A stretch of 64,000 bases of DNA from positions 6,820,001-6,884,000 of the forward strand of contig CM073323.1 in assembly GCA_037043015.1 (NCBI GenBank), given 5' to 3'. The notes beneath the pieces are model-generated. The model saw only the letters and a program-made list of their open reading frames with translations. It did not search any database and was not told the origin of the DNA. Source of the stretch: Bryum argenteum (Eukaryota; Streptophyta; Bryopsida; Bryales; Bryaceae). Positions 12,216 through 24,480 of this stretch are shown here, piece by piece; positions within the stretch are counted from its first letter, which is position 1; each line of letters opens with the position of its first letter. Position numbers and translations under genes: made by a program.

Positions 12216-12623
12216 CTTCATTCATGTACTCAAGTAATAAAATGGATTTATTTCTACTAGTGAATAGTACAAATATAGTCCTCAGAAGGAGCAAAATACT
12301 TAATTGCAGCAAGTGGTCGAATAGAAAGCAAATCTAAAGCCAGAATCCTAGGTCAATGCCAAGAACGTTGCTTTAAATTAAACCATAAGTAGAAAAAGGT
12401 GATATGAAAAAATCGTAAAAGAGACCCTATATCCAATAAATCACTAAATTTAAAGAAAATGGAACTTCTGAAGCAAGATCTCATCCCAAAAATGTTCATA
12501 AAATATTCATATGCTTTAGATTGTAAGAGCAAAGATTGAACTTGGTCTTTCACCAAAATGCCCTCCAAAATGGGTAAAATTAATGATGAGGTGGTACTTA
12601 TCTTGTAATTGTGGAAGTGGCAT

Positions 12624-12724
12624 TCCAATTTCCCCTTGTTCGGTGGCCATCAGGATATTAGCATTACGAACGAACACTTCATTCACGCCGGCCCCTTAGA
12701 AAGGGACCGGAGTTTCTATCTATC
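12624..12724 (+). mobile_element. Short 5'-truncated LINE copy with 14-bp target duplication
   Basis: The 3' half matches the last 80 bp or so of the large LINE (ACGCCGGCC, GGGACCGGAG, then TATCTATC). It is bracketed by the exact direct repeat TGTGGAAGTGGCAT at 12610-12623 and 12725-12738. It lies in the orientation opposite to the copies at 10136 and 49799. Confidence 0.85.
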
Positions 12725-12738
12725 TGTGGAAGTGGCAT

Positions 12739-13788
12739 GATTCCTATCAAAATCACACTTGCGTGATTATAAAGTTAAATCTCTTAAAATATCATGCCTC
12801 CAAAGTACCAATGTTCTAAATAGGAGTTGATGTGGTCTAAGATCAACTATGATCAGTTAAAATTGCTATGGAAGGTTTGTGTGTATGGAAGGTTTGCATG
12901 TTGATCGTGATTCTATTTTGATTGAAGCAATTGCCTTGTGGTAAAATTCAAGAAAGTTTAGGTTTTGTTTTCTCACCCCAAATAATACCTTTCTGGACAT
13001 GAGAGTCTTGAAGGTGAAGATATTGATTTTGACTTGTAGTTTTGCATAGTTTTTATTGAAAGAAAATCATGCATGTATAGTACTACAATAGAGGTCACCC
13101 TTCTCTCATATCACATCATAGAAGGGTGACCCTTATAACCTCTCACATTAATTTTCTTAACAATATATGTGAGAGCTTATAAGAATCGATGGCCATCAAC
13201 TGGTGATGGGCATCAGGTTCAACTCCTGCCATGGATTTTAACCGGTCAAATTGAATCAAAGAGGTTTTTCTATTGGTTGGAATTTTATTTTTGAAGTTTT
13301 AAACCAACTAGTAAAAGAAAATAGAGGTTTCAAACTTGATGATTCTTTAATCTCCTCCATGTAGCAGGGAGGGATGGACAAAAGATTGGTCATATTGCAT
13401 AAGTAGAGGGTATAGGCTACTTAAGCCCAAAATCTTCCCGAACTCTTAGGTGATAGCCAGAATACACTGCGGTTGCACCAAACGGACTGTGAGTCGAGCT
13501 GAGCACGGCACTAGATGACGGAGTGTTGGAGCAATGTCGAGTACCGGCGGTCATGTTTTATAGAAATGGAAATTTCTCACTTCCACCATAAGGGACCGAA
13601 AGCCACTAATAGTTGAAAACATCATCAAAAGCACGCCGAACACGTTCACTCCCTGCACAGAACACAACATCGTGGCAATGTTTGTTAGAAGTATACTTCC
13701 GACAAATGCTCAGGTTTTAGAAGAAATTCCACTTGTTTGACAAAAAGAATCAGTGTCGATCATTGTCAATCACTGTCAGAGTAATGTT
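12739..13788. other. Spacer with one small hairpin
   Basis: An inverted repeat with 12-bp arms lies at 13093-13104 and 13120-13131 (GGTCACCCTTCT). The stretch 13440-13560 is richer in GC but has no supported gene. Confidence 0.55.
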
Positions 13789-13851
13789 GATCAGTGTTGG
13801 AGCAGTGTCGATCAGTGTTGGAGCAGTGTCGATCAGCGTCGGAGCAGTCTC
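13789..13851 (+). repeat. Tandem repeat, 21-bp unit, 3 copies
   Basis: Units start at 13789, 13810 and 13831 with GATCAGTGTTGGAGCAGTG or close variants. The multiple-of-three unit leaves both strands open, which explains the short ORFs around it. Confidence 0.85.
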
Positions 13852-14157
13852 GAGGGCGTGAGTGGAGCAATGTCGAGGGGGTGAGCGGACTGTGAGCGGA
13901 GCGGAGTGGTGTCGAATTGAGGCGGCGCCGCAACAGGGTGAGGGGAAGGAAACCCTAACCCAGCTGTTGGCTGCCACCCATGTGGACCAGTTGGTATCCG
14001 GTTGGGGCGCCAATATACTCGCGAGAACCGGTCAAAAACTGACCATTGACCAGTATTCTCGGCTTAAGTTCCAAATGTCCAACGGTGCCACAAGCTCATT
14101 TCCATTTCCGGTGAAAAATTGACGGTTTTTATGCCTCACATTATCATTGAAGTCCCG

Positions 14158-14527
14158 TTAACCCTTAAACGCCCATGGGGTCTAAAACAGGCAGCCCAAA
14201 ATTGGATCACAACATCTTTTGGACTTGGGCATCATGAATAGTGCACTTTTTGAACTTGGGCATCATGAATGGACCAATCAATGATGAGCTTGCAACCTCC
14301 TACAAGGTTATGTACAACCTCAACCTACCTACCACAATCCTTTCAAAGCACAAAATCATTCATATAAATTGTGATTTGAGTTGTAAAATTTCACTTTTTG
14401 AATGCATCATAAGAAGGTGACCAGTTTGACATCAAAATATAAGTGAAATGTTGAGTACAGTGAGAGCTACAGGGAAGATTCTGTTGGAATCATGCCCCTC
14501 GGGCTTGCTTGGGCGTTTAAGGGTTAA
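14158..14527. mobile_element. 370-bp MITE with TTAACCCTTAAA ends, copy 1
   Basis: The inverted ends match over 18 bp (TTAACCCTTAAACGCCCA). A second copy at 34007-34375 is alike along its whole length, roughly nine bases in ten. The element carries no ORF. Each end includes TTAA, consistent with a TTAA or TAA target duplication, so assignment between piggyBac-like and Harbinger-like is open. Confidence 0.85.
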
Positions 14528-14740
14528 TTTTCATTTTCATCCAGTTAACTTGTAACTGACTGACGTTTCCTCCCGAACCATGGGTCTAACTAAATGTGTC
14601 TAAGGAACATAAAAGAGTTCCAAGTCAATAAGACAAGCAATGAGTTACAGACTATGACAATACTACATACTTGAACCTCATATTTCAACACCTTGGTGCC
14701 AAATGAATTAATTCTTCAAGCTTAAGTGCTTCAACACAAC

Positions 14741-14908
14741 CAGAATATAAAATCTAATTCTTGTTGTTCAGAATATAAAATCTAATTCTTGTTGTTCAGA
14801 ATATAAAATCTAATTCTTGTTGTTCAGAATATAAAATCTAATTCTTGTTGTTCAGAATATAAAATCTAATTCTTGTTGTTCAGAATATGAAATCTAATTC
14901 TTGTTGTT
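14741..14908 (+). repeat. Minisatellite, 28-bp unit, 6 copies
   Basis: Six head-to-tail units start every 28 bp from 14741 (CAGAATATAAAATCTAATTC and so on). Five are identical over the unit and the sixth has one A-to-G change. Such uniformity suggests recent slippage or unequal exchange. Confidence 0.95.
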
Positions 14909-15674
14909 CACAATTTTGAGCAATCATACACTAACTCAAGATGATATTGTGCCAATCCTGAGGTTGATTGAACTATTAACCTTGTAAACTGTAGGGAGTA
15001 CAAAATTGTAGAAACTCATGTTTCAACGTAAATTTAGTTATTTAAGTAATCGGTAGGACGGTTGAGCTGAATACTGTACCGTAGCAAAGAATGTAGCTGT
15101 AGAAATTGGCAGGCAACAATGGGGCCACGGCACGAAGATAGTGCATACTTGAAAGGCTTTGAATCTCCTATCTTCTATCTCCGTTCCCTGATCCGATTGC
15201 ACAATAAGCGACCAAAATAGAAAAGGTACCCGAGCGTACTGCCGGATTCGTCCTGGGTGATGCAGGCAGGTGCGCAAGTTAACAAGGCGGCGATAATGGC
15301 GGAGCCTCTAGCCTCCGCTTCTCGTGAAGTGGACGCCAACTTTCTAGATTTGGGAGGGCCGGAGCGATAAACTTGGACCACTGGCCTACTCCGCCACCCT
15401 GACTTCTCGGATCCCGCCACTCGCTTCTGTACCATTTCAACTTCCATTGCTCCAGCCTCGACTGTGTACTGTAACTCAGCTCAAGTCCTCGGCATCCAAG
15501 TCAATACCCCGGACTGTGACTTTCTTACCACCCACCTCGGCAGCTAGGTCCTCTCAGAAAGAGTCGGCGCTTGTCTCGAAATCACGTTCTTGCCAGCGCG
15601 CTCCAAGCGTACCCTTCGGGTTCCCCCCTCATGGACTTCTGTACCCCCTAGTACTTGCCTGTACGTACCGTCGT

Positions 15675-15683
15675 CTATATATG
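15675..15683 (+). promoter_or_regulatory. Candidate TATA box of the pectate lyase gene
   Basis: CTATATATG lies about 220 bp upstream of the ATG and upstream of a probable 5'UTR intron (donor at 15748, acceptor TTAACAG ending at 15886). The position and motif are plausible; no transcript data are available. Confidence 0.4.
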
Positions 15684-15896
15684 TGACTTTGCGACGTGCT
15701 GAAGCTACTATCTCTTGCAGCGACTGGACTCCTGCTGCATTGAACTGGTTAGTACCTCCACCTTTGCATTTTCTGTGTAATCTCTGAACCGGGGTTTAGA
15801 ATAGCATTTTTGACTTGATAGCGTCTTCGGCCATGCAAACGTTGAATTGGTTTCTGAAACGAGAGGTCGTTGATTTGTGTTAACAGGTCGGTTGAG

Positions 15897-17511
15897 ATGG
15901 CGAATCTCAAGTGCATTGTGGCGGTGTTGCTGTTTGTCGCCGTGCAAGTCCAGGGTGGCGAGTACAAGCCACTGAATGAAGAAAGTTATCCATCTCTGTC
16001 TAGCGTTACGGAGGACGGAGCCTATACGTCTCCGGTCGACTCAACGGAATTCGACAATTTCTCAGTTTCATCCTCAGATGCCGAGGCTAGCACCGACGAC
16101 GAGTCTATTCTCTCTGACGAGGCTGTTACTGGAACGGATGAGGTTACGCTAGCTGATAATGCTGCTGATGGCTTCGACGAGTACGTGGACGACAACGAGT
16201 CATCGGACGATATCGAGAACAACGACGACGACCTCAACACCACAGGAGCATCATTCGCATCATGCGGAACAGGGAACCCAGTCGACGATTGCTGGAGGTG
16301 CGACCCGAACTGGGCGTCTCGTCGTCAAGCGCTAGCGGGCTGCGCAGTCGGGTTCGGACGAGGTGCTACGGGCGGCAGAAACGGCAAGATTTACGTTGTC
16401 ACCTCTCCTAGCGATAACAACCCTGCCAACCCCACGCCTGGAACTCTCCGACATGCAGTGACGCGAGAGGAGGCCTTGTGGATCACCTTCGCGTTTAGCA
16501 TGACCATCAAGCTGAAGAACGAACTCATGATCACTAGCTACAAGACTATCGACGGTCGGGGCGTAAATGTGAAGATTGCTGGAGGTGGTGGCTTGACTTT
16601 GCAGCGTGTGAACAACGTCATCATCCATGGCATTGCTATTCAAGATATCAAACCCACCGGACCTGGGCGTATCATGACCTCGGTCAAGCACACTGGAAAT
16701 CGGGGTCGCTGCGATGGTGACGCCATTTCTATCTTCTCGTCGAAGAATATCTGGATTGACCATTGTTACTTGTCGAACGCTGCTGACGGTCTGATCGATG
16801 TGATTCGTGGCTCGACCGCTATCACTATCACCAACAACTATTTCACCAATCACGACAAGGTAACAACCACCTGCACATGCTATTGGACTGTTTTGTCACA
16901 TGAGACAATTTGCAGCGTCAGAATGGGATCTTGTGCAAGTTCGAAGTGCCTTTTCTCATCACAACGATCACCCAGTGTTCTCGATTTAGTCGGTCTCAGG
17001 ATCTGTCTGTTGATGGGCTTTGTCTGTCTTGATGCAGGTGATGTTGTTGGGAGCAAACAAGAATGATAAGATGGACAAGGCCATGACAGTAACTGTGGCG
17101 TACAACACATTCGGACCGGGGCTGGTGCAGAGGATGCCAAGAGTCCGTTTCGGAAGTGTGCACGTGGTGAACAACGACTACACGTCAGGGTGGGCGCAAT
17201 ACGCCATCGCAGGCAGTGAGTGCCCAACGATCTTGTCCCAGGGCAACATCTTCAACGCCTACAGAGGCTCCAAGCAAGTGACCAAGCGCATCAACGACGG
17301 AGGGGAGTCTTGCGGAGGTCCCAAGTCTTGGAACTGGAGGTCCGAAGGTGACAACTTCCAATCTGGCGCCTTCTTCACCAGCGTACCCATGTCGTGGTCG
17401 GCGTCAGCATTTTCCAAGACTTCTAGCGCTTCACCTCGCCCCTCCTCCATGACGCATAATATGTGCCGTGGCTCTGGCCCTTTGAACTGCCGTAAAGGAG
17501 CTCGCTGCTGA
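15897..17511 (+). CDS. Pectate lyase (polysaccharide lyase family 1), join(15897..16859,17038..17511)
   Basis: Two exons encode 478 residues. A signal peptide (MANLKCIVAVLLFVAVQVQG) is followed by an unusual acidic Ser/Asp/Glu-rich stretch of about 90 residues. The PL1 domain then starts at the typical NPVDDCWRCDPNW. Ca-binding and core motifs are present: DGDAIS and WIDHC near residues 275-290, DGLIDV, and NNYFTNHDKVMLLG, which spans the intron. The catalytic arginine lies in MPRVRFG. The intron 16860-17037 has a GT start and GATGCAG end and restores the conserved NHDKVMLLG. The enzyme would cleave de-esterified homogalacturonan in the cell wall by beta-elimination. Two residues in the usually conserved PRCRHG-type motif differ (V and F), so activity is likely but unproven. 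The start was chosen for the signal peptide and the splice acceptor just upstream. Confidence 0.93.
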
Positions 17512-18415
17512 AAACAGTTTCCAATCTTTCTATTCAACACGAAACCATTGGCATGTGCCTTGTAGTGTAATAATTCCGAACGCTCCAGATGTAAAGTAGC
17601 TTATGATTGGATTCGCAATAGTGTAGGCGATTTGTTGAGGCTATGCTGTCATGTAGCCCACAGCGTGCTAGTCGACAGTCGAGGCCGGTGCAGCTGATTT
17701 GAGGCCCACTGTTCACATTCACTCATGACATGATTGTTCACTGATGGCAGCATTCATTTACAAGCTGCCCGAATAATTGTAATTGCTGAAGCGATCTTCA
17801 CTGTGAGAGAATTTTGTTCTCGACGGTGTGTATTGTGCTTCCGCCCATCTGCTTGCAGACCATCAGTGATCATATAAAATCCATGAATTTGTGGCGAAGG
17901 GCTTCCTCTAACAATCACGGATGCCGCCACAGCACATATCGTGCGCGCACATGACATAAAAATGTTTCTGCGTAAACACTTCAAATAGCTATTGTACACA
18001 TAACAATGTCGTAGTCCTTCCAAGTAGGAAGATGTTATCACAAGGTGCAGCGAGTATCATCTGCTTCGAACTGACAATGTTGATACCTTATATCATTTCT
18101 GTTTTCAATCAACAGTCTCTTGTTCAATTGTCTTCCTGTGCAGCAGATGGTAATGCAAAAGAAGTGGACAGTAACATATCGGCCTGTCTCAATTCTCTTG
18201 TATACTATATTCTCTCGAAAAGAAATATACGCACTATGTACAGTCTAAATCCTACCTCTACATGATCTTAACTACAAAATGTTCGCAGAAAATTAAAATG
18301 CTAAACAGTATATACAAGCTAATCCGAGCGAAAAGTATTGCAGCTACTTGAGCCACAAGCAAAACTCCATGGAGATTACACTAGAGGCACAGTGGAAATG
18401 CAAGAGCTGAATATG
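17512..18415. other. Intergenic region between convergent genes
   Basis: It should hold the 3' ends of the pectate lyase (+) and F-box/kelch (-) transcripts. No additional gene is seen. Confidence 0.6.
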
Positions 18416-20857
18416 TTACAACCACGCAACGGCGGATGCAGACACAACGCCGTGACCCTGGCGCATGTCCGCTCCCAGCGTCCACCACAGAGAAGGTGAC
18501 TGCTTCATGTGGCCGAGGTCACAAATCTCTACGGTGTTCACTGGCGTGTTATAGCGATGATGGTTCTGCGAGTACACCCGCGTGCCCCCTATGATGTACA
18601 ACTTGCTGCCCACACTCTCACAGGCAAATCCGAATCGTGAGTACCCCCCGTTCATACTTCCCCGCTGATACCACGCATTAATCTCCTTCTTGTATAACAT
18701 AATTCTTCTTTGATGCACACAAACAAGCTCTCCGTTTACCACTGTACACGGTTCCATCACCTGACAGCACCACACGAATCGGATCACAAAGCGTTCAAAA
18801 TTGTGCGTGGAGCATGAAATACTAGGACATAACAGTTCACTACTCTCTTGCGAGCATGTAATAAAATTTCAGTTGTATCTGGTATTTCCTTGCACAAAAC
18901 GCTTACCTTGTTGTCATCAAGGCACATGTTAGGGACGAAGCGCCACGAGTCAGTCTCGACATCATAGACCTCAGCAGATCGCTTCTGATTATGATCATAG
19001 TAGTTCCTCACATACTCCCCAGCAATGACCCAAAACTGGCCATCAAGTGCTACGCCTTGACAACTCGATCTCACAACTTTCATGCTGGAGATCGTCTGCC
19101 ATGAATCAGTTTCTGGATCATAAACTTCGGCAGAGTCCAGGAATTTGGTGCTTCCTTGTCCTCCAGCTACATACACTTTGTCCCGTACCACTGCTGCTGC
19201 TGCCCAGCTTCTGGGTGTGTTCATGTTTGCGCCTTTGGACCACTTGTTTGTGAGAGCGTCATATATCACAACATCACTGCAAACGACCCCTGCAATATGC
19301 AGAAAATCATGTTAATTCCAACTCCAGGTAAGACATGATATCATGCTCAAACTCAGATTATGTCGGATTGAACTGCCGCTAAAAGGGGAAATCTCATTTC
19401 AACACAGTGATTAAATTCTCCCTTAAGAAACTAGAATAAGATAGTGTCTGTACACTCAATTGAAAGCTCAGTCCTAAATTGTAGAGCTATGTCGATTTAA
19501 ATAAACATTTATGCGTTAGAATTTTTTTGAACCAAAAGGTAAGAGGTACCTGAGGAATATGTGGCTGAAGTGGGACTCATGTGTGAGCGTGTGCCACCAA
19601 TGAAGAGGACCCTGTGGCCCACGCCAACGCAAGCAAAGCCTTGCCATTGTCGGCCTTCAGAATGACCAGGCGCGGGAGGGAGAGTGAACCACTTGCCAGC
19701 ACTGGGGTCATAAGCGCGGAATGGAGTTCCTTCGCTACTCCCTGCGAGTACGTAAATCCATCCTTCCGTAACGCCCATCTGCCAACACCAGGAACAAGTA
19801 CACATACAAGTCCAACATATTCATCAGAATGATGTTCGAAGCGCTTGTAAAATTCACCAGACACGTTCAAACAGCAAGCACAGGGAGCTTCTACAGTACC
19901 ACATACATTTTCATATGCCTCGGTTCTTCAAACCCTGGATTCAATGAGACAGAGGCAGTATTATTCTGAACAACGTTTATCCAACCACCCTCTCATCTGT
20001 TAAATGAAGTGCCATGATGAGCCCATGTATTATCTTCTCTTTTTCCCTTTTCAGACAAAATCGTCACAAGACCAATACATAAGGAAGTTCGAGAAGACTA
20101 CAAGCTTTAAGCAGTTTCATACTTCAAAATTCATCAGCCTGTTTCCATTCTGTACCTTCATAAAATAGTCTCCGTTGATTGAACTGCTTGTCCTCATTTC
20201 AACGTTTTTGAGGAATGTTAAGATCACCACATAAACGTGAAGTAAATTCTGATCAATTACACAGGAATTGAACGTTGCCATACTTATATACTAAAATGTA
20301 GAGCATCAAAATACATCTACATCCCTTGAAAATTCTTAAACCTGATTATTGGCGTAGACTCCAAAATGAATTTGAGGTTAACACCTTTTCCTGGTTCCGC
20401 AAAATCGGAATGTTATCATTTCATGATTGGAAAGAAAGTGTTAAAGCGCACTTCAGGTTAGGGATCAAGCATTCCTACTGTAGAAATCAGAAATCACCAT
20501 CGCCTTAAAATAGCGTGCAAAGAACTTCCTATTGATAATTAACTGAACCCTGACCTGTCAGAGTGACAAAGCTTGAGGAAATGCGAAACTGTGCAATCTG
20601 TAGAGAGTTGAGAATAGAGCTACCCTGCGACGCAAAAGAGCTAATTCTTGCTGCTCCGCGACGCGCTTCCAGGAAGTGCACACCAGTCGCGCCATGACGA
20701 GGCTGTGGCGCGGCAACTGCGCAAACACAAGCGTCATAACGTCGTCCGGCAGGCCAAGAACGGGAGCACTTTGAAGTTTCTCATTCTCGCCATCGTCCAT
20801 TCTCTGCATCAAGCTCTCGCCATCCGATCTTCTTCCATAAATCTCCATGGCTCCCAT
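18416..20857 (-). CDS. F-box/kelch-repeat protein, complement(join(18416..18760,18907..19289,19550..19778,20624..20857))
   Basis: Four exons encode 396 residues, and every junction is GT-AG with matching phase. Exon 1 holds the F-box (about residues 34-72: GLPDDVMTLVFAQLP, SLVMARLVCTSWKRV). Kelch blades follow: GWIYVLAGS with FRAYDPSAGKW, MNTPRSWAAAAV with KVYVAGG and EVYDPETDSW, then FWVIAGEY with EVYDVETDSW, and KLYIIGGT. The LRRR|MGVTEGWIYVL junction matches the plant F-box/kelch pattern and fixes the first intron (845 bp). The expected role is the substrate-recognition subunit of an SCF (Skp1-cullin-F-box) ubiquitin ligase; the substrate cannot be inferred. The upstream start in exon 1 is assumed (MGAMEIYG); MEIYG three codons later is an alternative. 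Confidence 0.92.
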
Positions 20858-21960
20858 CAGTGAAACCCTAGACCCAGAAATTCCAAGCTAAGATCCTTTG
20901 ATCAGCTAGTCGCTCTGGAATCGAAAGATGCAGTGGATCTGGGCTGTTGCTTGTGCAAAGCCCGAATCTTAGTTTAGATGCTGCCATTTTTGTTAGAAAT
21001 TCGACGGACATGGATTTGCTAGAGCAGATGATCCGAGTGAGATTGATCACGAAGTTCAAGCGGGGCCTCGAGCTTACAGGTGAAAGAAACTGTTGAGTGG
21101 CAAATTCCCACGTGGCATATGTATGCCGAGAGACCCTCCACCTCAGCCATATTGAGATCCTAGTCATCGGGTCCGTTCTTTGAGGTAGGAGCAACTTTAT
21201 GTGATCGTCAAAGGATTATGCGACCTCCTGTTTAAAATCAATATTCATACATACGCTCTCCTTTGTCTTGTACCTAGTTGAGTCATTACACAAGAGTTGT
21301 TAATTAGTATTACAGAAATTAATTGCGAACCGTAATACACGTCACACATTACCACAATGTTGTAACACTAATCGTCAGTCTATAACACTAAATGTGAGAG
21401 CACGCACACTTTCTTGGAAGTAGAAGAATATCTTGGAAGTCGAAGAATATCTTGGAAGTGGTGCAATTGGTGGCTTGAAGAAATGACAGGAACATTGCTT
21501 GCATTGGCAACCCACACGGAATACTAATCTTAAGAGAGTTGAGGAATAGTGTTCTTCACCAAAAGTTGTCTATTATACAAATTTTCACGTAGCACTAATT
21601 AAATAATCTTGTGTAGTGTAAGATACCACCATGTTTGGACCTATGAGAGAGAAGTACTATTCATCTTCTCTCTCATTGTACCTTTAAATACTATTTCTCT
21701 CAATCTAAAACTCTCTCTTTTTGTATTTATCTTCTTAGTGGTGCTTACGTTGTATTCTCCTTGTTTTCATTTGCATCTACAACACCCCTTATCCCTTTGG
21801 AGAAAAATTTAGATGTGTTGAACCCCAAAGTGAACTAACCTCTGAAAAGCCGATAAGTTCCAAAATTGTCAAAAGCTACCCTATTTTGATGCAGTGAGAA
21901 ACAATATCGTACTTTCGAATTATGATGTATTATTAGGTATGTAACCGTAGGATTTAGTAT
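20858..21960. other. Promoter side of the F-box gene and AT-rich spacer
   Basis: The first 250 bp are gene-like in composition (5'UTR and promoter). 21290-21560 resembles 34465-34715 (shared blocks such as CAAGAGTTGTT, GAACCGTAA and GTCACAC), a worn dispersed repeat. Confidence 0.5.
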
Positions 21961-22895
21961 TTAACCCCTAAAAATCCAAGCGTTTCCTCGACCTCCAAAA
22001 CCAAAAACTGCCATTTTTCACCTTCGTTGGGAGATGGGGAAATGAAGAAACTTTTCTTTCTGGTTTTAGACTTTGAACCGTAAGATCTTGTACCTAACTT
22101 GTATACAAAGGACTGGTTAAAATTTCAACCCTTGGATGTTTGTCATTTGTGAGATCGTAACAATCAAAGTTTGTCCAACACTTTTTTTTGCCGTTGCGTG
22201 AGAGGCATTGTCTAAATGGTGCCAAGGGCAACTTGATGATTGTTACTCCAAACATTTTTCCCTCATTTTTTTTCATGTAGGTAATCAAGTTGGGTACGCT
22301 CATGCAAAAGTTTAGAAACCAATTTCACTTTTTGACCTTAATGTAAATGATTTTATGAAAGAAGGTCTAAAAACAACAATATAGTAAAACAAGCACCACA
22401 TATGATATATTTAGTTTGAGAAAAGTCTAGACGGTGAGTAGGTGCATTTATGAGAATGTGAATTTTTTTTTAAAAAAATCTTGGAAAAATTCCAAAATCT
22501 CAAATTTTGGCAATTTTTGAAAGAAAAAATTGTAAAATTACTAGAAATTGTGAATATTGTTTTTGAAAGTTTTGGAGGCTGCCCTTGTAAAATTGGTAAA
22601 CTTTTTGACTTTGGATACTTTGGCATTTGAATAGTAAATTGGTATCGAACATATTTCCAACAAAAAATACTTTAAAAAAATTATTTTAAAGTGCCCGTTT
22701 TGGACTTGAAACCTAAAATTTCTAGATGAAGGTTATAAAATGAAAATTTGGCTTTGCAAATTTTACCACATACACATTACACTATGGGGAGTGTCCAGTA
22801 AAAATCTTAGGTAAAAATATCAATTTAATTGCTTAAAATGAGCTGCCCAAAATCTCAGAAAACCGAATCGGTTTTCCTGGATTTTTAGGGGTTAA
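21961..22895. mobile_element. 935-bp non-coding element with TTAACCCCTAAA ends
   Basis: The terminal inverted repeats are identical over 18 bp (TTAACCCCTAAAAATCCA at 21961 and its complement ending at 22895). The ends resemble those of the 370-bp MITE (TTAACCCTTAAA), suggesting one superfamily with TTAA or TAA target choice. The interior is AT-rich and lacks an ORF. Confidence 0.75.
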
Positions 22896-24480
22896 CTTGT
22901 ATGTGTATATTTACATTGGATCTTGAATTCAAATCTTACCAACTCCAAGATCATAATGTCAAATTTTAATTTGACTAAAAAAAGTAGCTAAGATGAATCC
23001 ATATATATAGAAAAGGTGCAATAGATGAATTACTCACATGCGTTAATATCTCATGGCGACAATAAATCACATTTATAAACAATAAATATGAATTTATGAA
23101 CTATTCATAAGCAATCAGTATAGTGAATTTATGAACTATTGGAGTTCAAAATTTATGAGTATTCACTTTACTCAAAACATACAATAAGGTCATTGTCACA
23201 GATTTTAATTTGAAGTATGATGCCTTAATTTTCTATTTAAGATTTAAGAGTGAGACAAAGCTAAAAAATCATATTTATCTCGATGTTATTCAGTTATGTT
23301 ACAAAATACAATACATGCATAGAGGTTAGCTTTGACTTGGCAACAAGTGAGAAACATGAAATTTCTGAATTTTGATTCGTGGTGCATTTTGATACACAAA
23401 AGTAGCTACCCCTTAACAATTCTCAACCTATGGGTTTCATCTTCACAAAAAGACTTGAAAATATTTGTTCAAAGTTTCTATATACTTATAACTGATTACA
23501 AATGAAAGGTAAAAGTATCATAATCAGTTTGGTATCATAATGTATTTTGTCAAATTGTGTTGTGCAAGCACTTCAAGAAAACTTGTTCAAATTATCACTA
23601 CTCACATGATAATGAACGTCATAATTGTACATAAGTATTGTAAATTCAACTACCTACCATCAATTTGACTAAATTGAAGTTCCTCACTCAAGATCGTTCA
23701 GAATAGCTCAAAATGGCACATGCAAATACATATGAAAGATTCACAATCCAACAAAGTTGAGATTTAATCTACTGTAGAGGACGTTTAAACCATTTGTCAA
23801 AGAAGGCCACTATAGTTCCTCAATTGGAACTTTTGCCTCACACTTTATGATATTCAATGTAATTTGAGCAAGAAGAACTCACATCAACTCAAAATCCTTA
23901 CGTTTAATATTCTTTCGTGTTAACATGAAAACTATCCATTATTCCAAAATATATATAGGGGAAAACCATACCAATTTTGGTTCTTTTTACTATGTATACA
24001 AGCATGATGCGGTGCTTCAATGTTAGGAGATGACCATATTAATCAATAAGGAGAAGCAAGTTTTGCAAAACCCTCTAGAGTATTTCTTCTTGAATCTCAC
24101 CCGGAAGTTCTACATTTGAATGGCATATTAAGCCAATAAGCCATCGGAGACCAACTCCCAAAACATTCTTTTTTCACACCAGTAGGGTAGCAGTTCTCTT
24201 CTCTTCATCTGATCTTGAATTTCCTAAAAACTCCACTAAAATAGTGTCTTGCAGGACTGCCTTGCCATCCAAAGCTCAAGCTCCAAGTACTGGATAAAAA
24301 TGGTATTTCCACTTCTAATATAACAATGAAACTGCCTCGACACACCACAGTCGCAAGTCTTGTCAAGGAAAAGATGTCTTTTCAATTGAACCCACAACAT
24401 CCACAAAACCAGGTTGTGCCTAAACAATTTCGAACCGTAGAAAACAGTATCACACCTCTCCACTTGCCTTGCCTCAAGCC
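22896..24480. other. AT-rich spacer
   Basis: No coding or repeat structure is recognised. The last 300 bp or so should contain the 3'UTR of the DRC8 gene. Confidence 0.55.

Noticed and set aside
13862-14122. 86-codon plus-strand ORF
   Set aside because: Begins next to the 21-bp repeats and runs towards the MITE edge; no homology or coding signature recognised.
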